Part shown: positions 1-7,332 of the stretch, piece by piece
Numbering within the stretch: the first letter of the stretch is position 1
Layout: each line of letters starts with the position of its first letter
NCBI GenBank assembly: GCA_002707655.1
Contig: PANO01000067.1
Location: 1 to 9,632, forward strand
Direction: 5' to 3'
Origin: Deltaproteobacteria bacterium
GTDB lineage: Bacteria; SAR324; NAC60-12
DNA: 9,632 nt
Translations under genes and position numbers: made by a program
The notes under the pieces: generated by a model
Database searches by the model: none
Told to the model about the DNA's origin: nothing
What the model saw: the letters and a program-made list of their open reading frames with translations, nothing else

Positions 1-8
1 CACGAGGG

Positions 9-31
9 AAAATCAATTTCTAATTGATTTT
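9..31. repeat. Perfect 10-bp A/T-rich inverted repeat
   Basis: AAAATCAATT (9-18) and AATTGATTTT (22-31) are exact reverse complements around the loop TCT. On the plus strand it is followed by an alternating AT tract. It could be the terminator of a gene to the left of the window or a protein-binding palindrome; the sequence cannot decide. Confidence 0.6.
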
Positions 32-90
32 ATATATATTTAATCATAATGAAAGAAGATTATTTGTTAAATTAATCCTAATCCGATCAT

Positions 91-114
91 TTGTTGGTAT
101 TTTTGTTGGTATTT
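91..114. repeat. Two tandem copies of a 12-bp unit
   Basis: TTGTTGGTATTT occurs twice without a gap (91-102 and 103-114). On the minus strand it would encode NTNKNTNK followed by a TGA in the frame that continues from livF. Two copies are too few to suggest an origin or a regulatory array. Confidence 0.75.
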
Positions 115-149
115 TTCTCCTCTAAAGTATATTCTTCAATAATATCAGA

Positions 150-177
150 ATAAGTGGTGGACGCCACCTCCACCACC
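150..177 (-). terminator. Possible weak intrinsic terminator for the operon
   Basis: GTGGTGG (154-160) and CCACCAC (170-176) form a perfect 7-bp stem with a 9-base loop. A shorter alternative pairs GGTGG (156-160) with CCACC (164-168). On the minus strand the stem is followed by TTATT, a short T-rich tract. It is about 215 bases beyond the livF stop. The stem and T-tract are both modest, so this is tentative. Confidence 0.3.
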
Positions 178-300
178 TTACCTTCCGGAATTTTCCGCAA
201 TTAACCCAAACGGTACTTAAATCTCTTTATTATATCTAATGATTTTTTGTAATCACTTAGAAACAGAAATTCGAATAATCTCCCTCCATAAATACAGCCG

Positions 301-341
301 GCATTATTTGGGTACCCCTCTCTGACTTGCACCCAACATGC
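301..341. terminator. Interrupted stem-loop just downstream of livF
   Basis: TTGGGT (308-313) pairs with ACCCAA (331-336), and the flanks GCAT (301-304) and ATGC (338-341) extend the stem past a small internal loop. The terminal loop is 17 bases. It lies about 50 bases after the livF stop in the direction of transcription. No T-run follows on the minus strand, so it could be a factor-dependent terminator or a 3'-end-protecting hairpin rather than a classical intrinsic terminator. Confidence 0.3.
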
Positions 342-389
342 ATCTGTCTTCAGCAAATCGATCTTCCAAATTATCAATTTGAAAACTGA

Positions 390-1091
390 TCAGACCGTCA
401 AATAGGCATTGCGGACGGCGTCATCGGCGGCGAGGCCGGCCATCGTGCCCTCGTAGCGGATGTGACCTTTTTCGATGATGTAGGCGCGGTCGGCGAGTTG
501 AGTGGCGAAGCGCAAGTTTTGCTCAGAGAGAATGACCGTCAGCCCTTCGCGCTTGAGTTCCTGGATGGTCGCGGCCATCTGCTGGACGATGACGGGCGCG
601 AGTCCTTCGGAGGGTTCGTCGAGCAGGATCAGCTTGGGGTTGCCCATCAGGGTGCGGGCGATGGTGAGCATCTGCTGCTCGCCCCCGCTCATCTGTCCCC
701 CCAGACGATCCCGCATTTCTCCAAGGTTCGGAAAAATCTCGAAAATGCGGTCAGGGGTCCACTCCGGAAGTTCCGGGCGTGACGGGCGGGTGCCGACCTG
801 CAAGTTCTCCATCACCGTCAAATCGGTGAAGATGCGCCGCTCTTCCGGAACGTAGCCGATCCCGTGTCGGCACGCCACATACGGGGGCTGGCGGGTGAGC
901 GACTGACTCTCGAAGGTGACGGTTCCGGACTCAGGACGCACCAAGCCATTGATGCTTTTCAGCGTGGTGGATTTGCCCGCGCCATTGCGCCCCAAAAGCG
1001 CGACGACCTCCCCGCGTTGCACGTTCAGGGACAAGTCCGTGAGGATGTGGGCGCGTCCGTAGAAGGTGTTCAGTCCGGAAACCTCAAGCAT
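390..1091 (-). CDS. livF: LivF-like ATP-binding subunit of the ABC importer
   Basis: A 233-residue ABC ATPase, the second nucleotide-binding subunit of the importer. Seen: Walker A GRNGAGKST (34-42), the LivF-type Q-loop region GYVPEERRIF (79-88), signature MSGGEQQ (134-140), Walker B LILLDE (154-159), and SEQN (189-192), where the switch histidine is replaced by Gln (Q191), as is usual in LivF. The length is typical of the family. ATG at 1091 has GGAG ten bases upstream, inside the antitoxin-like gene, and overlaps that gene's stop by 8 bp. It should pair with LivG as a heterodimer under the fused permease. Its separation from livG by a toxin-antitoxin-like pair is unusual. It is the last recognisable gene of the operon. 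Confidence 0.94.
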   Translation of the reverse strand: MLEVSGLNTFYGRAHILTDLSLNVQRGEVVALLGRNGAGKSTTLKSINGLVRPESGTVTFESQSLTRQPPYVACRHGIGYVPEERRIFTDLTVMENLQVGTRPSRPELPEWTPDRIFEIFPNLGEMRDRLGGQMSGGEQQMLTIARTLMGNPKLILLDEPSEGLAPVIVQQMAATIQELKREGLTVILSEQNLRFATQLADRAYIIEKGHIRYEGTMAGLAADDAVRNAYLTV

Positions 1092-1318
1092 GTTTAGTGG
1101 TCTCCATTACTGGTCTGCCCCCCTTTGTTAGGCCCGTGGATTCCTGAACCACTTTGATGAGCGACAGTAATGCTTCATTGACTGCTTCTTCCGTGGAAAA
1201 CACCGAGGCCACTTCTGGCCGGAGCAAAACCAAGTTGCGGGCTTCTTGGTAGGCTTCGTAGTACTTGCCACGAACCCCCTTGCCCAAGTCTTTCCTTGTG
1301 TACTCAGACCTCATTTCA

Positions 1319-1341
<23 letters not shown>
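1084..1341 (-). CDS. Small antitoxin-like protein partnered with the BrnT-like frame
   Basis: An 85-residue protein. I recognise the pattern RGKYYEAYQEARNLVLLRPE (24-43) followed by VASVF and VNEALLSLIKVVQ as that of small proteins found beside BrnT-like toxins, but I know no agreed family name. The middle reads as a short strand (NLVLL, 36-40), a helix (42-48) and a second helix (50-67), the order of a ribbon-helix-helix DNA-binding fold. That would fit an antitoxin that represses its own promoter (inference). The start at 1341 has GAGG seven bases upstream and lies inside the end of the BrnT frame. Its stop overlaps the livF ATG by 8 bp (ATGCTTGA), so livF translation is probably coupled to it. 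The gene is intact although its presumed toxin is broken. An alternative start is M10. Confidence 0.65.
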
Positions 1342-1603
<262 letters not shown>

Positions 1604-1658
1604 TCACCAGTATTTGGAAAGTATCGTAGGGTACTGTAAAAAAGAGAGAACCACGAAT

Positions 1659-2423
1659 TCAAACCGTTTGTAAAATGTCATCCGAGCCGAGGTAAATGGC
1701 CTGCACCTCGGCGTTGTTGCGCACGTTTTCGGGGGTGTCGTCCGCAATCAATTGCCCGCGATTCAGCACGAGGATGCGGTCGGCGTGCGTGAACACCACG
1801 TCCATGTCGTGTTCGGTGAAGAGGACGGAGAGGTTGCGTTGCTTGACGATTTCCGTCGTCAGCGCCATCAGTTCCACTCGTTCCTTGGGTGCCATCCCGG
1901 CGGTCGGTTCGTCCATCAGCAACAGCTTGGGTGCATTCGCCAAGGCCACCGCCAGTTCAACACGCTTGAGGTCGCCATAGGCGAGAGTGCTACAAGGACG
2001 GTCTGCTTGATCGGCAATGCCGACTTGCTCCAGCAGTTCGAGGGCTTCCGGACGGTGCAGACTGGAGGCTCTCCGAATCAGGGACATCAGTTGGTGTCGG
2101 TCACTGAGTAGGGCCACCTGCACGTTTTCACAGACCGTCATGCTGGAGTAGGTTGCGGTGATCTGAAAGGTCCGACCCACGCCCAGCCGCCAAACTTCCG
2201 GAGGTCGCATCCCCACCGTTTCCTTGCCAAACAGCCGCACCGAACCGGAATCCGGCCTGAGCTGCCCGTTGAGCATGTTGAAGCAAGTGGTCTTGCCCGC
2301 ACCGTTGGGACCGATGAGGGCCAGCAGTTCCCCGGAATTGAGCGAAAAACTGACGTCCCGAACCGCATGGACTCCACCGAAGGATTTGGAAAGTCCCTGA
2401 ACTTCCAGACTGGTTTCAGGCAT
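1659..2423 (-). CDS. livG: LivG-like ATP-binding subunit of the ABC importer
   Basis: A 254-residue ABC ATPase that powers import from the cytoplasmic face. Seen: Walker A GPNGAGKT (38-45), Q-loop Q87 in GRTFQ, signature LAYGDLKR (147-154, the LivG form instead of LSGGQ), Walker B LLLMDE (167-172), and switch histidine H205 in TEHDMDVVF, typical of LivG. ATG at 2423 lies within the end of the permease gene, an 8-bp overlap ATGCCTGA that implies translational coupling. An in-frame start at 2477 would add 18 residues before the family N-terminus. In most LIV operons livF follows directly; here a toxin-antitoxin-like pair of about 570 bp intervenes. Identification as the LivG-type subunit is firm; the transported ligand is not known. 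Confidence 0.94.
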   Translation of the reverse strand: MPETSLEVQGLSKSFGGVHAVRDVSFSLNSGELLALIGPNGAGKTTCFNMLNGQLRPDSGSVRLFGKETVGMRPPEVWRLGVGRTFQITATYSSMTVCENVQVALLSDRHQLMSLIRRASSLHRPEALELLEQVGIADQADRPCSTLAYGDLKRVELAVALANAPKLLLMDEPTAGMAPKERVELMALTTEIVKQRNLSVLFTEHDMDVVFTHADRILVLNRGQLIADDTPENVRNNAEVQAIYLGSDDILQTV

Positions 2424-4272
2424 CCGGCGTTCCTGCGGTTTTGGAATGCTGCCACAGGTTTTGGACAAAGCCCGCAATGCCCTGCGGGAAGGCTAGCACG
2501 AGGGCGATGATCAGGGTTCCCAAGAGCAAGCGCCAGTACTCGAACCGCGAAATTTCGTCGTGCAGCCAGGTGAACACGGATGCGCCTGTGGCGGGTCCCC
2601 AGAGCGTTTTCACGCCGCCAAGCAGCACCATGATGAGGGCATCGAAGGAACGCGGAATCGCCATTTCGTCTGGAAACACGCTACCCTTGGAGAACACGAA
2701 CAAGCCGCCTGCAATGCCGGCCATGAATCCGGAGAAGGCGAAGGCCAGCCACTGCTGACGAGAGACGTTGATGCCGATGGACGCACTGCGCAAGGCGGAA
2801 TCCCGCACCGCCCGCATCGCATAGCCGAAGGGGGTGAAGAGGACGTGCCGCAAAATCAGGATGCCGCCGACTCCGGCGATGATCGTCAGGTAGTAGTACG
2901 CCATGCGGTCGCTCGCCCACGCGCTGGGCCAGATGCCAAGGATGCCGTCGTCTCCTCCAGTCACGGCGTCCCACTGGAAAACGATGGACCACGCGACTTG
3001 CGCGAAGGCCATCGTGAGCATCGCTAGGTACACTCCGCTCAGGCGCACACAGAACCAGCCCACAATCAGGGCCAGCACTCCGGCCATCAATGGGGCGAAG
3101 AGCAGCGCCACTTCCATCGGTGCTTCAAAGTGCTTGACCAGCAGTGCCGCCGCATACGCGCCACCGCCAAAAAATGCGGCGTGTCCGAAGGAAACCATCC
3201 CACCCGGACCCATCGCAAAGTGCAGGCTGGCTGCAAACAGCGACATGATCACCATTTCGATGATCAGCACGAGAGTGAAGTCATCAGCAAACGTGGGCAG
3301 CGCGAATAAGCCAACCACCAGTGCCATGCCGATCATGCGCAAATTACGCGAGGCGGTTTGATAAGGCAATTCTGGAGGACCGACCTGCCCGTGCTGTCCC
3401 GGAACTTCGGGTTTGCCCAACAGCCCCCAAGGACGCACGATCAGCACAATCGCCATCAGCGCGAACATCAAAACCAAGGTGCTTTCCGGCAGGATGAGGA
3501 TGCCGAAGGCATTGCACTCGAAAATCAGCACGGATGCCAGATAAGCCCCAAAAATGCTGCCCATGCCGCCGACGACCACCACGACAAAAATTGCCGCCAA
3601 AATCTCAAAATCCATCAGCAGATTCGCTCCGCCCTTAGGCAACTGCGCAGCCCCACCAAGTCCGGCGAGCAGCGATCCCAGAAAGAAGGTGCCCGTGAAC
3701 AGCCACGTCTGATTCACCCCCAGCGCTCCAACCATTTCCCGATCCTGTGTGGCGGCTCGCACCAAGCAGCCCCAGCGGGTGCGGTTGAAGAGAAACCACA
3801 GCGCCACCAGCACGACCAGACTGAGGGCAATCAGGGCGAGATCGTATTCTGGCAGAAGCGTGCCAAAAATGTTCACCGTGCTGTCAAGTCCGGGGGCCAG
3901 CGGTCCCAGCAAATCCTCCGCTCCCCAAACCAACAACGCCAAATCCTGAATCACCAGAATGACCCCAAAAGTGGCGACAAGCTGGAAGAGTTCCGGGGCT
4001 TGATAGACCCGGCGCAAGATGAGGATTTCAACCACCACACCGATCAGACCCACTGCGATGGCGGAGAGCAGCATGGCGATCCAAAACCCCATCACGCTGG
4101 TCAGGTGGCTCGTGAAAGTGTAGGCAAAAAACGCCCCCAACATGTAGAACGAACCGTGCGCGAAATTCACCACCCGGGTGACTCCAAAGATGATCGACAA
4201 CCCGGACGCAACCAGAAACACCGCTGCTGCGCTCGAAAGCCCGGTCAGCACTTGGACAATGAAAAACCCCAT
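2416..4272 (-). CDS. livHM: Fused LivH-LivM permease of a branched-chain amino acid-type ABC importer
   Basis: A 618-residue inner-membrane protein made of two permease subunits that are normally separate. Residues 1-288 are LivH-like, with the motif VTRVVNFAHGSFYMLGAFFA near the N-terminus and many hydrophobic segments. Residues 289-312 form a hydrophilic linker rich in Pro, Gln and Gly. Residues 313-618 are LivM-like, with GPGGMVSFGHAAFFGGGAYA (355-374) and a cytoplasmic RAVRDSALRSASIGI loop that should contact the ATPases. Both halves look complete, and the frame runs through the join without a stop. Each subunit is usually about 290-350 residues, so the sum fits. GAG five bases before the ATG at 4272 is a modest ribosome-binding site. 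The gene overlaps livG by 8 bp (ATGCCTGA). The fusion should make the membrane part from a single chain. Confidence 0.92.
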   Translation of the reverse strand: MGFFIVQVLTGLSSAAAVFLVASGLSIIFGVTRVVNFAHGSFYMLGAFFAYTFTSHLTSVMGFWIAMLLSAIAVGLIGVVVEILILRRVYQAPELFQLVATFGVILVIQDLALLVWGAEDLLGPLAPGLDSTVNIFGTLLPEYDLALIALSLVVLVALWFLFNRTRWGCLVRAATQDREMVGALGVNQTWLFTGTFFLGSLLAGLGGAAQLPKGGANLLMDFEILAAIFVVVVVGGMGSIFGAYLASVLIFECNAFGILILPESTLVLMFALMAIVLIVRPWGLLGKPEVPGQHGQVGPPELPYQTASRNLRMIGMALVVGLFALPTFADDFTLVLIIEMVIMSLFAASLHFAMGPGGMVSFGHAAFFGGGAYAAALLVKHFEAPMEVALLFAPLMAGVLALIVGWFCVRLSGVYLAMLTMAFAQVAWSIVFQWDAVTGGDDGILGIWPSAWASDRMAYYYLTIIAGVGGILILRHVLFTPFGYAMRAVRDSALRSASIGINVSRQQWLAFAFSGFMAGIAGGLFVFSKGSVFPDEMAIPRSFDALIMVLLGGVKTLWGPATGASVFTWLHDEISRFEYWRLLLGTLIIALVLAFPQGIAGFVQNLWQHSKTAGTPDA

Positions 4273-4293
4273 ATGATCTCAATAGATGTGGTT

Positions 4294-4344
4294 GGGGGGC
4301 CCGATCTAAATCCCCCCTGGGCCCCCTTTGAGAAAAAGGGGGGG
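4294..4344. promoter_or_regulatory. G/C-rich nested inverted repeats between binding-protein and permease genes
   Basis: Several inverted repeats are packed in 51 bp. CCCCCTTT (4322-4329) pairs with AAAGGGGG (4335-4342) over a 5-base loop. GGGGGCCC (4295-4302) pairs with GGGCCCCC (4319-4326). GGGGGG (4294-4299) can pair with CCCCCC (4312-4317). The first two use the same C-run, so the structures are mutually exclusive. No T-run follows on the minus strand, so this is not a standard intrinsic terminator. Its place right after the binding-protein gene suggests an mRNA-stabilising or attenuating hairpin that lowers permease expression relative to the binding protein, or a REP-like repeated element. 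Confidence 0.5.
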
Positions 4345-4352
4345 TCTTAGGG

Positions 4353-5564
4353 TCAGTTGGCCGCAGGACGCAGCTTGCGCACTTCGGCATCGGAGGGCAG
4401 GTAATCGGCCCCGTCCAGATAGGACCAGTTGACCATCATGCCCTTGCCGTCCTTCAGCTTGGTCCAGCCCAAGTAGGCGCCCATCGTGGACTGGTGGTCA
4501 AGCGCTCGGTAGTGGATGGAACCTGTCGGGGAGGAATACGTCAGCCCCTCCATCGCATCCACGAGCGCTTCCGTATCGGTTGACCCGGCCTTTTCGATGG
4601 CGGCTTTGATGCCGAGCATCGTGTTGTAGCCAACAATGGAACCGATGCGGGGATAGTCATTGTACCGCGTCTGATACGACTTAAGGAAGGCATTGTGGGC
4701 TGGAGTGTTGATGGCATACCAAGGGTAGCCAGTGACAAGCCAGCCTTCCGGAGCTTCGCCCTTTAGTGGATCGAGGTATTCCGGCTCACCTGTGAGCAGT
4801 CCGACCATGAGCTTGCCACTGAAGAAACCCCGCAGTTTGCCTTCACGGGCGAACTTGGCGAGGTCCGAACCGAAGGTGACGTTGTAGACCGCTTCGGGCT
4901 TGGCGGCGCTGAGGGCTTGCACTTCTGCACCAGCGTCAATCTTGAAGAGCGCAGGCCACTGTTCGGCTACGAACTCGACATCCGGACGCAACTGCTTCAG
5001 CACTTTCTGGAACGCCGACACCGCGTCTTTGCCGTAGGCGTAGTTCGGGGCAATGGTCGCCCAGCGTTTTGCCGGGTTCTTTGCGGCTTGTTCGGCCAGC
5101 ATTGAAGCCTGCATGTAGGTGGAGGGCCGCAACCGGAAGGTGTAGCGGTTCCCATTTGCCCACACAAGAGCATCGGCCAGCGGCTCGGCGGCGACGTACA
5201 GCACCTTGCGTTGTCCGGCGAACGAAGTCAACGCCAACCCAATGTGCGAAAACAGCGACCCGGAAATCAGGGCAACGCGGTCCTTGGACACCAGCTCCTC
5301 GGCGATCTTCACGGCGTCGCCTGGTTTGCCGTTGTCGTCCCGCGAGACGAGTTCGAGCTTTTTGCCCAGCACCCCGCCTGCGGAATTGATGTGCTCCAGC
5401 GCCAGTTCCACACCCATCTTGTACGGGATGGTGTGTGCCGGCAGGCGCTTGTAGCTGTTGATGTCGCCGATCTTGATGGTTCCCCCGGCAGATGCCGGAA
5501 TCGCGATTCCGAGAGCGGCGATGCTTGCCACCACTGCGGAAAACAATTTCTTCCAGTTCAACAT
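4353..5564 (-). CDS. Periplasmic solute-binding protein of a branched-chain amino acid-type ABC importer (LivJ/LivK-like)
   Basis: A 403-residue type I periplasmic binding protein (Peripla_BP_6 / receptor ligand-binding family). The N-terminus is a clear Sec signal peptide: KK at 5-6, a hydrophobic core at 7-22, and PASA before a likely cleavage after residue 26. There is no lipobox cysteine, which fits a soluble periplasmic protein and a Gram-negative cell. The mature protein begins with the family pattern IKIGDINSYK and has the Rossmann-like SRDDNGKPGDAVKIAEELV segment. ATG at 5564 is supported by GAGGGA about 9 bases upstream. Longer in-frame starts (5579, 5642) would bury the signal peptide. 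It is followed by the fused permease, so it delivers substrate to that importer. The ligand could be an amino acid, amide, urea or aromatic acid; the sequence does not decide. Confidence 0.92.
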   Translation of the reverse strand: MLNWKKLFSAVVASIAALGIAIPASAGGTIKIGDINSYKRLPAHTIPYKMGVELALEHINSAGGVLGKKLELVSRDDNGKPGDAVKIAEELVSKDRVALISGSLFSHIGLALTSFAGQRKVLYVAAEPLADALVWANGNRYTFRLRPSTYMQASMLAEQAAKNPAKRWATIAPNYAYGKDAVSAFQKVLKQLRPDVEFVAEQWPALFKIDAGAEVQALSAAKPEAVYNVTFGSDLAKFAREGKLRGFFSGKLMVGLLTGEPEYLDPLKGEAPEGWLVTGYPWYAINTPAHNAFLKSYQTRYNDYPRIGSIVGYNTMLGIKAAIEKAGSTDTEALVDAMEGLTYSSPTGSIHYRALDHQSTMGAYLGWTKLKDGKGMMVNWSYLDGADYLPSDAEVRKLRPAAN

Positions 5565-5634
5565 GATCTTGTCCCTCATTGGTTTGATGCTGCGCACCAA
5601 ACGTTTCCGCAAAATGCGGTAAATGGACGGTGGC

Positions 5635-6432
5635 CTAAGCAAAGGCCGCTCGCCCCCCTTTGAGCACCAAAGTGCTCCCCACGCTGGCCTCGAAAGCGAG
5701 ACCAGCCGAAGTCGTGTTTGCCGTCACCTCCACCACAGTTCCGGGCAACACCGGACTGGAGAGACGGGCTTCAAGTTGTGTGAGATTGGCTGGATGCGTT
5801 CCGGTTGCTTCTGAAATCATCCGTGCTGCGATCCCCAAGGTGCAAAGCCCGTGAAGAATCGGACGCTCAAACGAATTCGCAAGTGCGACTTCCGGATCAA
5901 TGTGGATCGGATGCAAGTCACCCGTCAGTCGGTAAAGCGCGGCTTGGTTCGGGGACGTCGCATAGCTTCCGGACCACGAATCCCCGGTTTTCTCATCCAC
6001 CGGTGCAGACCCGCCGCCGCGTTCACCCCCCCAGCCGCCAAGTCCGGGAAGGAAGATCCCATACGAAGCCGTGAAGTATTCGGACTCAACCGCAATGTCG
6101 AGCAACGTTGCCTTGCCCTTGTCCCACACTCCCGTGATCCGTCCAGTGGTTTCAATGGCTCCGGATTGAGGCAGGGATTGATGCACCACCAAGGATTGCG
6201 AGGCGTGCAGCGAAAACTTGCGGTCATACGCTCCAAGAGCGCCCGCCGCTTCCACCGCCCAAAGCCCGAGGGCACAGGCGTAAGTCGGCAGCACCCGCAA
6301 ATCTCGCTCGTACACCAAATCGGTTTCCTCGCTAGATGCGCCGACTGCCAATGCGTAAAGAATCGCGTTCCGTTCCTCGTAGTGGACGATGCGCTGGCCA
6401 AGTTCATAGCCTTGCAGTTCAGGCAGTTTCAT
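5635..6432 (-). CDS. MaoC-like hotdog-fold acyl-CoA hydratase
   Basis: A 265-residue protein of the MaoC/R-specific enoyl-CoA hydratase group, which adds water to trans-2-enoyl-CoA in beta-oxidation-like routes. The length and two-part build match double-hotdog hydratases. The N-terminal half (about 1-125) is the degenerate hotdog; the C-terminal half carries the hydratase-2 motif YRLTGDLHPIHIDPEVA from residue 167, with the expected catalytic D172 and H177. The usual Asn of GDxNP is His (H174), a substitution common in this subgroup. A glycine-rich linker (130-141, GLGGWGGERGGG) joins the halves. The ATG at 6432 is the first in frame and has only a weak ribosome-binding site; the frame ends in TAG. 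It may supply the hydratase activity that the neighbouring crotonase seems to lack. Family is firm; the acyl substrate is unknown. Confidence 0.88.
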   Translation of the reverse strand: MKLPELQGYELGQRIVHYEERNAILYALAVGASSEETDLVYERDLRVLPTYACALGLWAVEAAGALGAYDRKFSLHASQSLVVHQSLPQSGAIETTGRITGVWDKGKATLLDIAVESEYFTASYGIFLPGLGGWGGERGGGSAPVDEKTGDSWSGSYATSPNQAALYRLTGDLHPIHIDPEVALANSFERPILHGLCTLGIAARMISEATGTHPANLTQLEARLSSPVLPGTVVEVTANTTSAGLAFEASVGSTLVLKGGRAAFA

Positions 6433-6578
6433 AGTGCTTGATTTTTCGATTGAACCACAGAGAACACAGAGGCCACAGAGAATTGTTTTTATAGTTTTTT
6501 CTCTACCCCTCTGGACCCGCTGTAGTGGTTTTTTGTCAGGTTTCAGTGTTTTGAGAAATTAAAAATCTTTTATTTACG
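6433..6578. other. Intergenic spacer between crotonase and MaoC genes
   Basis: This 146-bp AT-rich spacer is the longest break in the upstream gene block and could separate two transcription units. It holds the CACAGAG-type repeat at 6455-6482. On the minus strand there is a TATAAA at 6493-6488 that could be a -10 box for the MaoC gene, but no convincing -35 sits at the right distance. I see no stem followed by a T-run that would terminate transcription on the minus strand. An internal promoter here is possible but weakly supported. Confidence 0.4.
6455..6482. repeat. Imperfect tandem repeat of CACAGAG units
   Basis: Three near-copies lie head to tail: CCACAGAGAA (6455-6464), CACAGAGG (6465-6472) and CCACAGAGAA (6473-6482). 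The first and third units are identical. The repeat is entirely intergenic, just upstream of the MaoC gene. I recall similar CACAGAG-rich intergenic elements in diverse bacterial genomes, but no function is known to me. It may be one copy of a dispersed genomic repeat. Confidence 0.7.
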
Positions 6579-7328
6579 TTATGGAATGCGAAGTCGTTCC
6601 TTGGCCTGGACCACCGCTGCCTGCCGTTCCGGAGAACTCAGGATATTGACATAGATTTCTTTCCAATACGAAAGATTCTGCTCGCCCTGTTCCAAAGCGA
6701 GCAACAACGATTTGGTCGCGCCCACGGCTTTGGGTGCCTTCGCCATGTTCCGGACGAGTTCCAGCACCTTTTCACGGGTGGTACTTTCAGGAACCACCCA
6801 GCCCACGAGGCCAGTGTGCAGGGCCGTTTGTGCATCCCAGCGTTCCCCCAGCAGCAACAAACGCATCAGTGCTCTGGAGCCCAAACGGGCGTGAAACTGG
6901 GCCACCGCATCCGGACTGTAAAGCAGGCCCAGCCTTGTCGCCGGAATCTGAAAAAAGGCACGCTCGGAGGCGACCAGCGCGTCACACGCCAGCGCGACCG
7001 TCACGGCCCCGCCCACGCACGGTCCCTCGATGGCCGCAAGGCACGGCACGGGCAACGCCCGCATGAGTTGATTCACGCGCTGAATGCGTTCGTCAATTTC
7101 CTGATCTGCTACAGTTCCGGTGACATCGGAGAGGTCCGCTCCCACACTGAACGTCCCCTCTGCACCTTGCAGGATCACCGCTCTTAAATCCGAATCACTC
7201 TGCAACCGCTCCAAGCCTTGCTCCAGTTCCACGAGCAAGGCCAAGGAGAGGGCGTTCTTTTTGCGGGGATTGTTAAGCGTGAGGGTGCAAATCCCCTCCT
7301 GTTGTTCTGCTAGGATCAGTCCCGTCAT
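6579..7328 (-). CDS. Enoyl-CoA hydratase/isomerase (crotonase) family protein, atypical active site
   Basis: This 249-residue protein belongs to the crotonase superfamily, which acts on acyl-CoA thioesters in the cytoplasm. Seen: the N-terminal NNPRKKNALS strand-turn, the first oxyanion-hole segment FSVGADL (60-66), and the second CVGGAVTVALACD (104-116). The two glutamates of a canonical enoyl-CoA hydratase (rat E144 and E164) align by eye with T110 and A130, in the segments GGAVTVAL and FQIPATRLG. Hydratase chemistry is therefore doubtful. An isomerase, hydrolase, decarboxylase or other crotonase activity is more likely. ATG at 7328 is preceded by AGGA about 9 bases upstream, a good ribosome-binding site, and lies 4 bp after the amidase stop. 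The in-frame start at 7382 adds 18 residues that do not look like the family and overlaps the amidase gene. Family assignment is firm; the reaction is unknown. Confidence 0.85.
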   Translation of the reverse strand: MTGLILAEQQEGICTLTLNNPRKKNALSLALLVELEQGLERLQSDSDLRAVILQGAEGTFSVGADLSDVTGTVADQEIDERIQRVNQLMRALPVPCLAAIEGPCVGGAVTVALACDALVASERAFFQIPATRLGLLYSPDAVAQFHARLGSRALMRLLLLGERWDAQTALHTGLVGWVVPESTTREKVLELVRNMAKAPKAVGATKSLLLALEQGEQNLSYWKEIYVNILSSPERQAAVVQAKERLRIP

Positions 7329-7332
7329 TGCT

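Larger units (their letters stand above)
1..389. other. AT-rich region downstream of livF with no recognisable gene
   Basis: These 389 bases are much richer in A and T than the genes and contain no frame with a convincing start and ribosome-binding site. They hold an interrupted stem-loop (301-341), a GGTGG/CCACC stem (154-176), a 12-bp tandem repeat (91-114) and a 10-bp perfect inverted repeat (9-31). In the livF frame, past its TGA, there are 62 sense codons, a TAA (203-201), then 37 more sense codons to a TGA (89-87). That is fewer stops than expected for such AT-rich DNA, so it may be a decayed gene, but I recognise no family in it. Confidence 0.6.

Noticed and set aside
91..114. Tandem repeat as the start of a CRISPR array or plasmid iteron set
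   Set aside because: There are only two 12-bp copies with no spacers, no further units and no replication or cas gene nearby.
1608..1636. Inverted repeat CAGTA...TACTG upstream of the BrnT-like frame as a toxin-antitoxin operator
   Set aside because: The arms are only 5 bp with 19 bases between them, which is easily chance in AT-rich DNA. No clear promoter boxes accompany it.
3358..4350. Long open frame on the plus strand (330 codons) opposite the permease gene
   Set aside because: Its translation is low-complexity and rich in His, Gln and Arg, has no family motif, and lies antisense to an unmistakable LivH coding region. It is an artefact of the GC-rich codons on the other strand.
5607..5619. 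CCGCA AAA TGCGG hairpin between the MaoC gene and the binding-protein gene as a terminator
   Set aside because: The stem is only 5 bp and no T-run follows on the minus strand. The 70-bp spacing fits continued transcription.
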